NCBI RefSeq assembly: GCF_041677825.1
Contig: NZ_JBAYPG010000028.1
Location: 1 to 48,073 of the forward strand
Direction of reading: 5' to 3'
Length of the DNA stretch: 48,073 nucleotides
DNA from: Castellaniella sp041677825
GTDB taxonomy: Bacteria > Pseudomonadota > Gammaproteobacteria > Burkholderiales > Burkholderiaceae_B
Below the pieces are notes generated by a model that did not search any database, was not told where the DNA came from, and saw only the letters and a list, made by a program, of their open reading frames with translations. This document shows, piece by piece, positions 41,657 to 48,073 of the stretch (the stretch's first letter is position 1; every line of letters begins with the position of its first letter). Made by a program: the position numbers and the translations under genes.

Positions 41657-42330
41657 TCACCCTGCCCGACCTGCTGGACCATGAACAGGTCCGTGCCTGC
41701 CGTCAGGCGCTCGAGTCAGCCAGCTGGACGGATGGCCGGCGTACGGCAGGCCACGTGGCCGCCCGCGTCAAGGCCAACCACCAACTGGCCACGGACGATC
41801 CCGTGGCCCTGCAGATCGGCACACGCATCAGGCAGGCCCTGAGCGCACATCCCGTGTTCCAGTCAGCCGTACTGCCGGTACGCATCCTGCCACCGCGCTT
41901 CAATCGCTACGCGGGCGGCGAGCACTACGGATTGCACATCGACAACGCCATCTTCCGCCTGCCCGACGACCCGGGCCTGATCCGCTGCGACGTATCCACC
42001 ACCGTGTTTTTCAGCGATCCCGAAGAATACGAGGGCGGTGAACTGATCGTGCAGGACACCTATGGCGACCAGCGCATCAAGCTGCCTGCCGGTCATGCGG
42101 TGGTCTACCCTGGCACCAGCCTGCATCGAGTCACACCGGTCACCCGCGGCGTACGCTACGGTTCATTCTTCTGGACGCAAAGCCTGGTGCGTGACGACAG
42201 CCGTCGCAACCTGCTGCTGCAGCAGGACGTGGCAATCCAGCGCCTCATCCAGAGCCAGGGTGACCAGGCTGCCATCGACGCACTGACCGGCGTGTACCAC
42301 AACCTGCTGCGCCTGTGGTCGGAGATCTAG
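41650..42330 (+). CDS. piuC: PiuC/YbiX-type Fe(II)/2-oxoglutarate-dependent oxygenase
   Basis: This 226-residue PKHD-type hydroxylase has the iron facial triad HxD in HYGLHID (~93-99) and the distal histidine in TSLHRVTPVTRGVRYG (~157), with the following arginine binding 2-oxoglutarate. Length and the ending NLLRLWSEI are typical. I chose the ATG at 41650, which overlaps the Sel1 gene by seven bases and gives the standard N-terminus (MLITLPDLLDHEQVRACRQA). PiuC genes accompany Fiu/PiuA receptors and are linked to siderophore and siderophore-antibiotic uptake; its substrate is not known. Its stop and that of serB share CTAG. Confidence 0.94.
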   Translation: MLITLPDLLDHEQVRACRQALESASWTDGRRTAGHVAARVKANHQLATDDPVALQIGTRIRQALSAHPVFQSAVLPVRILPPRFNRYAGGEHYGLHIDNAIFRLPDDPGLIRCDVSTTVFFSDPEEYEGGELIVQDTYGDQRIKLPAGHAVVYPGTSLHRVTPVTRGVRYGSFFWTQSLVRDDSRRNLLLQQDVAIQRLIQSQGDQAAIDALTGVYHNLLRLWSEI

Positions 42331-43181
42331 CCATGACGCAACCTGAACCACGACAGCACGCCGTCCAGCGGGCTGTAGTCCAGAGCGAAGCGGGCCTGCG
42401 CACGCACCACGGGCTTGGCCCGGTAGGCGACCGAATAATAGGCCTCCTGCATCATGGGCAGGTCATTGGAACCATCACCCAGTACGATGATCTGCTCGGG
42501 TGCCGCCTGGAGCCGGGCGGCCAGTTCGCGCACATGGCGGGCCTTGGCCGCCCCGTCGACGATATCGCCCAGCACGCGGCCGGTGAGAACACCGTCCACC
42601 ACCTCGAGGGTGTTGGCATGCGCCGCATCCAGCGCGAGGCCACGGCGCAGGCGTTCGGTAAAGAACGTGAACCCTCCGGACACCAGCAAGACCTTCAGGC
42701 CGTGCGCTCGGGCCACCTCGATGAGACGCTCGGCCCCGGGATTGAGCCTCAGGCGTCGGGTGAAGACCTCATCGAGTGCGGTTTCCGGCAGGCCACGCAA
42801 CAAGGCCACGCGCCGACGCAGGCTGTCGGCATAATCGGCGACCTCGCCGCGCATCGCCGCTTCGGTGATGGCCGCCACCTGGTCCTTGCAGCCCGCAACA
42901 TCGGCCAATTCGTCCACACACTCGATATTGATGAGAGTCGAATCCATATCCATCGCGAGCAGCCTGCAACTGCTCAGCAAATCCACCGTATCCAGCCATG
43001 CGGCATCCAGGCGGGCCGCCCGGGCCAGCGCCAGCAACTCTGCGCGGCAGGCATCGTCCACATTCAGCAAACGCACCACCGTAGGACCGAGCTCTTGTAC
43101 CCCGCCCGCACTGGCCACGGCGGCCAGGCGCTCTACATCGGCATGCAGGATGCGCGGTGCCTGCAAGATCACGTGCGCCAT
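42327..43181 (-). CDS. serB: phosphoserine phosphatase
   Basis: This 284-residue HAD-superfamily enzyme performs the last step of serine synthesis. Motif I is DMDSTLI with nucleophile D78 and D80; motif II is LLVSGGF; motif III/IV is VLGDGSNDLPMM. An N-terminal ACT-like region (~1-70) with no catalytic residues matches the longer proteobacterial SerB. I chose the ATG at 43181; the frame extends upstream without similarity. It is convergent with piuC, sharing a CTAG at the stop codons, and divergent from the FMN dehydrogenase gene 53 bases away. Confidence 0.95.
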   Translation of the reverse strand: MAHVILQAPRILHADVERLAAVASAGGVQELGPTVVRLLNVDDACRAELLALARAARLDAAWLDTVDLLSSCRLLAMDMDSTLINIECVDELADVAGCKDQVAAITEAAMRGEVADYADSLRRRVALLRGLPETALDEVFTRRLRLNPGAERLIEVARAHGLKVLLVSGGFTFFTERLRRGLALDAAHANTLEVVDGVLTGRVLGDIVDGAAKARHVRELAARLQAAPEQIIVLGDGSNDLPMMQEAYYSVAYRAKPVVRAQARFALDYSPLDGVLSWFRLRHG

Positions 43182-43234
43182 GAATCGCACCCATCCATTG
43201 TTGTCGAAAGCGCCATTATCCCAGAGTTCCCCGC

Positions 43235-44356
43235 ATGACCCCACCCTGCACACCCGCATCGTCTGCCGCCGGTGCAGACCGCCCGCCCCTGAACGCCAGC
43301 GACTATGCCGCCCTGGCCCGTGCCCGCCTGGACCCGGCCGTGCTGACCTGGCTCGACTCGGGCGGCGCCGACGGGTTGACGCTGCAGGCCAACCGCCGCG
43401 CCTTTGATGCGCAACGCCTGTCGGGCCGCGTGCTGCGCCCCCTGCAAGGCGCTCATACCGGTCTGACTCTGGCCGGCCTGCCCCTGGCGCATCCAGTCCT
43501 GATTGCCCCCATGGCCTGGCACGGGCTGGTACACCCCGAGGCCGAAGTCGCTACGGCCCGGGCGGCGGCAGCCACCGGAACACCGCTGGTGCTCAGCTGC
43601 CAATCGGGCACCGCCATCGAAACGCTGGCGGCCCTGCCGCGGCCTGCGCACCTGTGGTTCCAGCTGTATGCCCAGCGCGAACGGGCACACACCCTGGCCC
43701 TGGCGCGGCGCGCATTGGATTCCGGTGCGCGCGCCCTGGTGCTGACGGTGGACGCGCCCGTGAACGGCGTGCGCAATGTCGAGCAGCACGGCGGCTTTCG
43801 TCGGCCACGCAGCATACGCAGTGTCCATCTGGAAGGGCTGTCGCCCCCTGTAGCGCGCCCGGTTGCGGGCAGCGGCAGCCCCTTGTTCGATAGCGGCCTG
43901 CTGGATGGCGCCCCCACCTGGGAGGACCTGGCCTGGCTGCGTGCCGCCCTGCCGGAAGCGCCACTATGGCTCAAGGGCATCCTGCACCCGGGCGATGCCT
44001 TGCTGGCGCTCGACTGCGGCGTGGATGGCCTGATCATATCCAACCACGGCGGACGCTGTCTGGACACCCTGCCCGCCACCCTGGACGCGCTGCCGGCAGT
44101 GACGCGAGCCGTGGCGGGACGGGCGCCCCTGATGCTGGACGGCGGGATACGGCGCGGTACGGATATCCTGAAAGCGCTGGCCGCCGGCGCACAGGCCGTG
44201 CTGGTTGGCCGCCCCATCCTGCATGCCCTGGCGGCAGGCGGCGCGCCGGCCGTGGCGCATCTGATCCAGATTCTGCGCGGCGAACTGGAAGTGGCCATGG
44301 CCCTGACCGGCTGCCGCACCCTGGCCGACGTGGATGCCGGCGTGCTGTACGGATAG
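43235..44356 (+). CDS. FMN-dependent alpha-hydroxyacid dehydrogenase/oxidase
   Basis: This 373-residue TIM-barrel flavoenzyme of the lactate/glycolate/mandelate dehydrogenase family has the catalytic base H271 and substrate R274 in ISNHGGR, FMN-binding K247 (LKGIL), QLY at 143-145, TVDAP (171-175) and the phosphate site DGGIRRGTDILKALAAGA. An N-terminal Ala/Pro-rich extension (~1-18) precedes the core tyrosine (DYAALARARL). It oxidises an (S)-2-hydroxy acid to the 2-oxo acid. No membrane loop is evident, so it may be soluble. It faces the DUF2818 gene tail to tail. The acid used cannot be told from sequence. Confidence 0.9.
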   Translation: MTPPCTPASSAAGADRPPLNASDYAALARARLDPAVLTWLDSGGADGLTLQANRRAFDAQRLSGRVLRPLQGAHTGLTLAGLPLAHPVLIAPMAWHGLVHPEAEVATARAAAATGTPLVLSCQSGTAIETLAALPRPAHLWFQLYAQRERAHTLALARRALDSGARALVLTVDAPVNGVRNVEQHGGFRRPRSIRSVHLEGLSPPVARPVAGSGSPLFDSGLLDGAPTWEDLAWLRAALPEAPLWLKGILHPGDALLALDCGVDGLIISNHGGRCLDTLPATLDALPAVTRAVAGRAPLMLDGGIRRGTDILKALAAGAQAVLVGRPILHALAAGGAPAVAHLIQILRGELEVAMALTGCRTLADVDAGVLYG

Positions 44357-44387
44357 CTGCCGGACAGGCCTTGCCTGCCGGCCCTCA

Positions 44388-44999
44388 TCAGGCTCCGCGG
44401 CCGGGATGATGGCGGCGCTTCAGCATGTACCGCCATACGAAACCGGGATAGCCGAGCACCAGGAACAAGGCCAGCGTCACGGCATAGAATTCCCAGCCCT
44501 GCGGGAACGCATTGCCCAGATTCAATTCAAAGGAAAAGCCCAGCGTGCCCACCAGTATGTAACCGACCAGCACCTCGAGAAAACGGTCCACGAAAGGTTT
44601 GCCTGCAGCCGGATCAGGCCGCCGGGCGATGCGCGAAGCCACTGGTTCGGCGGGCCGTTCTTCATCCGCACGCGACCTCCTACCCAACGACAGCCCGGGC
44701 AGCCACAGCAGGACGCCAGCGGCCGCGACGCTGACCAGCAACTTGATCAGGAACAGGACGGCCAGACCCCCACCGCCCGCGAATGCCCCACCCACCAGCC
44801 ACAGCGTTGCCCAGACCCACAACGCCAGCAGCAGCAGAAAGGCCAGGCACAGCAGCCAGGCCAGCCCGCTGTTGACCTGCACATTGCGCGCAGAGGCGCG
44901 CCATGGCCAGGGTGCGAGCGGCCGATTGCAGATGAAAGGCAGATTTGCCATCACCAGTGCACAGACGATGACAACCCAGGATGCGCCCGTCAGGGACAT
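44388..44999 (-). CDS. DUF2818 membrane protein with a long central insert
   Basis: This 203-residue integral membrane protein is the last gene of the nuo cluster. The N-terminal half (MSLTGASWVVIVCALVMANLPFIC) and the C-terminal half (KPFVDRFLEVLVGYILVGTLG; NLGNAFPQGWEFYAVTLALF; PGFVWRYML) match DUF2818. Ordinary members are about 100 residues; here a second pair of hydrophobic segments and a charged loop (GLSLGRRSRADEERPAEPVA) are inserted between. DUF2818 genes regularly follow nuoN in Alcaligenaceae and Burkholderia relatives, so an assembly or accessory role with complex I is plausible but unproven. Confidence 0.8.
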   Translation of the reverse strand: MSLTGASWVVIVCALVMANLPFICNRPLAPWPWRASARNVQVNSGLAWLLCLAFLLLLALWVWATLWLVGGAFAGGGGLAVLFLIKLLVSVAAAGVLLWLPGLSLGRRSRADEERPAEPVASRIARRPDPAAGKPFVDRFLEVLVGYILVGTLGFSFELNLGNAFPQGWEFYAVTLALFLVLGYPGFVWRYMLKRRHHPGRGA

Positions 45000-45015
45000 G
45001 AATGCTCGACCTGCC

Positions 45016-46500
45016 TCAGAAGCTGAGCGAATTCTGGATCACATGCACGCACAGTGCCATCAGGCCGCCCGGCAGAATCCCCAGGCCGACCACCAGCAAG
45101 CCATTGACCGACATCACGCTGCGCGTGACCGGCGTGCCCGAACCCACCGTGATGTGATCCTCGGGCTCATCGAAATAGGCCATTTTCACGACGCGCAGAT
45201 AGTAGAAGCAACCAATCAGCGAGCACAGCACGGCAAACACGGCCACAGCCACATGGCCTGCGCCGATCAGGGCCTGCAGCACCACCAGCTTGGCATAAAA
45301 GCCGGACAGCGGCGGAATCCCGGCCAGCGAGAACATGGACAGCAACAGCACCCCCGCCAGCAACGGGTTGCGCCGGTTCAGCCCTTTGAGGTCGGAGATT
45401 TCCTCGGCCTCGAAGCCCTGCCGCGACAGGATCAGGATCATGCCGAAGGTCGACAGGGTGGTCAGTACGTAAATGACCACATAGAACAGGGCCGAACCAT
45501 AGGCGGCCACAGCCGCACCCGACTGGCCTTCATAGACCCCGGAGAGCAGCCCGAGGAACACGAAGCCCATCTGACCAATGGTCGAATAGGCCAGCATGCG
45601 CTTGAAATTGGTCTGGGCAATGGCCACGATGTTGCCAACGGCCAGCGACAGCACCGCCATGATGAGCAGCATGGGCTGCCAGTCGAAGGCAATGCCATGC
45701 AGCGCCTCGATGAGCAGGCGCAGGGTGATCACGAAGGCGGCAAACTTGGGCGCTGCGGCGACCAGCAGGGTGACGGTGGTTGGCGCACCCTGATAGACGT
45801 CGGGCGTCCACATGTGAAAGGGCGCTGCCGTGAGCTTGAACGCCAGGCCGGAGACGATGAACACCACCCCGAAAGCCAGCGGCAGGCTCTGGGCCTCGCC
45901 CTGGCGGATGACCGCGGCAATCTCGGCCAGGCCGAGTTCACCCGTGGCGCCGTAGATCATGGACATGCCGTAGAGCAGAATGCCCGAGGCCAGGCAGCCC
46001 AGCACGTAGTATTTCATGGCGGCTTCGGTGGCCACCAGATGATCGCGGCGTACGGCAATCAGGGCGTACAGGGCGAACGACATGAGTTCGACCCCCAGAT
46101 ACACCGTGAGCATGTTGCCCGCGGAAATCATGATGAACTCGCCCAGAAGGGTGAGCAGGGCCAGCGAATACATTTCACCGCCACGCGCCACCATGTCGCG
46201 GTGCTCGGCATAGGCACGCCCGTAGATGAGCGTCACACCCACCGCGATCGCGGACAGGATTTTCATGAAATGGGCCAGCGAATCGGTGACGTACAGCGAA
46301 CTGAACGTGCGCCCCTGCGTGTCCTCGCCCCATTGCCCCCAGGATACGAAGATGACGATCAGGATGGTGCCCATGGTCAGCATGAACGTCATGCGGCGGG
46401 TGGGCTCATTGCCGAACGCATCGATGAGCAGCACGGCGCCGGTGAGCACCAGCAGTACGATCTCGGGCGTGGCCAGGGCGAAGTCGAACAGATTATGCAT
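45016..46500 (-). CDS. nuoN: NADH-quinone oxidoreductase subunit N
   Basis: This 494-residue antiporter-like subunit of the membrane arm of complex I pumps protons. It has about 14 helices. Key charged residues are E138 in YLGVELMSFALYAL and K222 in LAFKLTAAPFHMWTPDVYQG, both in the expected discontinuous helices. Length and order (last of the nuo genes) are standard. The start is 12 bases after nuoM stop, so they are co-translated. Confidence 0.97.
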   Translation of the reverse strand: MHNLFDFALATPEIVLLVLTGAVLLIDAFGNEPTRRMTFMLTMGTILIVIFVSWGQWGEDTQGRTFSSLYVTDSLAHFMKILSAIAVGVTLIYGRAYAEHRDMVARGGEMYSLALLTLLGEFIMISAGNMLTVYLGVELMSFALYALIAVRRDHLVATEAAMKYYVLGCLASGILLYGMSMIYGATGELGLAEIAAVIRQGEAQSLPLAFGVVFIVSGLAFKLTAAPFHMWTPDVYQGAPTTVTLLVAAAPKFAAFVITLRLLIEALHGIAFDWQPMLLIMAVLSLAVGNIVAIAQTNFKRMLAYSTIGQMGFVFLGLLSGVYEGQSGAAVAAYGSALFYVVIYVLTTLSTFGMILILSRQGFEAEEISDLKGLNRRNPLLAGVLLLSMFSLAGIPPLSGFYAKLVVLQALIGAGHVAVAVFAVLCSLIGCFYYLRVVKMAYFDEPEDHITVGSGTPVTRSVMSVNGLLVVGLGILPGGLMALCVHVIQNSLSF

Positions 46501-46512
46501 GGTGTATCAGGC

Positions 46513-48012
46513 CTACAGTTTCGAGATGGACACGTGATCGAGCAGGGCTTGCACCGACGGGTGCATGAGCTCGGTGAAGAACCGCGGGTAGATCCCCAGG
46601 AACAGGACGAAGAAAGCCAGCAACCCCAGGATCAGGAACTCACGGCTGCATAGATCGCGCATGCCGTCGACCTGCTCGTTGGCCACCGGCCCCAGTGCAA
46701 CCCGCTTGAACATCCAGAGCGAATAGCCCGCCCCCCAGATGAGTGCCGTCGCCGCCAGCAAGCCGATCCAGAAGTTGTACTGCACCGCGCCCAGAATGAC
46801 CGTGAATTCGCCAATGAAGCCGCTGGTGCCCGGCAGGCCGGCATTGGCCATGGAAAACAGCAGAAAGTATGTGGCAAAGCGCGGCATGCGGTTGATCAGC
46901 CCGCCATACGCATCGATGCGCCGTGTGTGCAGCCGGTCGTACATGACCCCGATGCACATGAACATGGCGCCCGACACGAAGCCGTGCGAAATCATCTGGA
47001 TGATGGCGCCTTCCAGGCCGGTGATGTTGAAGAGGAAAAAGCCCAGCGTCACGAAGCCCATGTGGGCCACCGAGGAATACGCCACCAGCTTCTTCATGTC
47101 GTCCTGCACGATCGCCACCAGGCCGATGTAGATCACCGCCACCAGCGACAGGGCGATCATGATGCCCGCCAGGCTGTGGGCCGCATCGGGCGTGATGGGC
47201 AGCGAAAAGCGCAGGAAGGCATAGGCGCCCAGCTTGAGCATGATGGCCGCCAGCACGATGGAGCCCCCGGTAGGGGCCTCGACGTGCGCGTCAGGCAGCC
47301 AGGTGTGGATGGGCCACATCGGCACCTTGACGGCAAAGGCCGCAAACAGGGCAATGAAGATCAGGATCTGCTCGGTGTAACCCAGCGGCATGTTCTGCCA
47401 GGTGAGGACATCGAACGAACCCCCCGCGACATGCCACAGGTAGATGAAGGCAATCAGGGTGAGCAGTGACCCCATCAGGGTGTAGAGGAAGAACTTGAAC
47501 GCTGCATACACCCGGTTTGGCCCACCCCAGGCCCCGATGATGATGTACATGGGGATCAGGGTGGCTTCGAAGAACACATAGAACAGCATGCCATCGAGCG
47601 CACTGAAGACGCCGATCATCAACCCCGAAAGGATCAGGAAGGCGGCCATGTACTGCGCCACGCGCGAGCGTATGACTTCCCAGCCGGCCAGAATCACGAT
47701 GATGGTGATGAAGGCCGTGAGCAGGATGAACCATACGGAAATGCCATCGATGCCCAGATGGTAGTTCAGGTGGAAGGTCTCGATCCAGGGGGCGAATTCG
47801 ACAAACTGCATGTCGGCCGTCGTGGGATCGAAACCGGTGTACAGCGGCAGGGTGACCAGAAAGGCCACGATGGCGCCCACCAGCGACAGCACACGCGCCG
47901 GCCCGGGGTTGTCGTCGCGCCCGATGAGCAGCACCAGCAGGCCGAAGAAGATCGGCACGAAGATCGACAGGGTCAGCCAGGGGAGTGTTGAAGACGCCAT
48001 TTCGCTAGCCAT
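46513..48012 (-). CDS. nuoM: NADH-quinone oxidoreductase subunit M
   Basis: This 499-residue antiporter-like proton-pumping subunit of complex I has about 14 helices, with E149 in YVFFEATLIPMYIIIG and K229 in AVKVPMWPIHTWLPDAHVEA, the conserved proton-path residues. A broad match to the family runs to the end. I chose the ATG at 48012 because it overlaps the nuoL stop by one base (TGATG); an ATG four codons inward lacks a ribosome-binding site. Confidence 0.97.
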   Translation of the reverse strand: MASEMASSTLPWLTLSIFVPIFFGLLVLLIGRDDNPGPARVLSLVGAIVAFLVTLPLYTGFDPTTADMQFVEFAPWIETFHLNYHLGIDGISVWFILLTAFITIIVILAGWEVIRSRVAQYMAAFLILSGLMIGVFSALDGMLFYVFFEATLIPMYIIIGAWGGPNRVYAAFKFFLYTLMGSLLTLIAFIYLWHVAGGSFDVLTWQNMPLGYTEQILIFIALFAAFAVKVPMWPIHTWLPDAHVEAPTGGSIVLAAIMLKLGAYAFLRFSLPITPDAAHSLAGIMIALSLVAVIYIGLVAIVQDDMKKLVAYSSVAHMGFVTLGFFLFNITGLEGAIIQMISHGFVSGAMFMCIGVMYDRLHTRRIDAYGGLINRMPRFATYFLLFSMANAGLPGTSGFIGEFTVILGAVQYNFWIGLLAATALIWGAGYSLWMFKRVALGPVANEQVDGMRDLCSREFLILGLLAFFVLFLGIYPRFFTELMHPSVQALLDHVSISKL

Positions 48013-48073
48013 CAGTGAACCATCAAGACGAAGAATGTGAGAAACACCATGATGCCCAGGATCATGGCGAAGG
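48012..48073 (-). CDS. nuoL: NADH-quinone oxidoreductase subunit L, C-terminal end (cut by window edge)
   Basis: A minus-strand frame enters from the window edge and reads FAMILGIMVFLTFFVLMVH before a TGA that overlaps the nuoM ATG. Position in the nuo order and the hydrophobic last helix identify it as the NuoL C-terminus; only 19 residues are visible, so the identity rests on context. Confidence 0.75.
   Translation of the reverse strand, partial: FAMILGIMVFLTFFVLMVH

Noticed and set aside
42320..42335. CTAG shared by the piuC and serB stop codons as a regulatory site
   Set aside because: It is simply the overlap of two convergent stop codons; no hairpin with a U-run is present.
44599..46653. 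Plus-strand open frame of 684 codons
   Set aside because: It lies opposite nuoN and DUF2818; the translation is a His/Gln-rich shadow and the minus-strand genes are certain.

Overview
The window looks like the chromosome of a betaproteobacterium of the Burkholderiales, most likely the Alcaligenaceae (Bordetella/Castellaniella/Pusillimonas type). This is inferred from the high-GC coding style and from gene neighbourhoods typical of that group: ilvB-ilvN-ilvC followed by psd-pssA, rpsO-pnp, and nuoL-nuoM-nuoN followed by a DUF2818 membrane protein. Most genes lie on the minus strand.

Layout. 1-6.6 kb: the 5' end of a giant LapA/BrtA-type surface adhesin, a LuxR-type regulator, and a dedicated type I secretion pair (HlyD-like adaptor, ABC exporter) with a small coupled protein. 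6.7 kb: tRNA-Ser(UGA). 6.9-11.6 kb: a branched-chain-amino-acid-type ABC transporter whose two permeases are fused into one protein. 11.8-14.4 kb: pnp and rpsO. 14.4-20.9 kb: a visibly AT-rich island (for example, 17881-17940 has only 17 G/C in 60 bases) with a probable transposase scrap at its edge. The island encodes a DUF1330 protein, a fold-type-IV transaminase that closely resembles (R)-selective amine transaminases, a GSA-aminomutase-like transaminase and a complete TRAP transporter. 20.9-25.5 kb: an aldehyde dehydrogenase, an atypical crotonase and a class III CoA-transferase, facing a divergent LysR regulator across a perfect T-N11-A palindrome.

25.5-31.3 kb: a thioesterase, phosphatidylserine/phosphatidylethanolamine synthesis (pssA, psd) and branched-chain amino acid synthesis (ilvC, ilvN, ilvB with a long leader). 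31.4-34.7 kb: matB-like ligase, yaaA and a TerC-family gene behind a yybP-ykoY (Mn2+) riboswitch with an intrinsic terminator. 34.8-38.3 kb: a universal stress protein, an amidase and a 2-hydroxyacid dehydrogenase. 38.5-42.3 kb: a Fur-box-controlled operon of a TonB-dependent siderophore receptor, a Sel1-repeat protein and a PiuC-type dioxygenase. 42.3-48 kb: serB, an FMN-dependent 2-hydroxyacid dehydrogenase, a DUF2818 protein and the end of the complex I operon.

The most novel unit is the 14.7-25.5 kb catabolic region. TRAP uptake, two different PLP transaminases, an aldehyde dehydrogenase and CoA-ester enzymes suggest breakdown of an imported amino compound, possibly a chiral amine or beta-amino acid. 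The substrate cannot be read from the sequence. The change in base composition and a 286-base gap suggest that the TRAP/transaminase half and the CoA half were joined from two sources.
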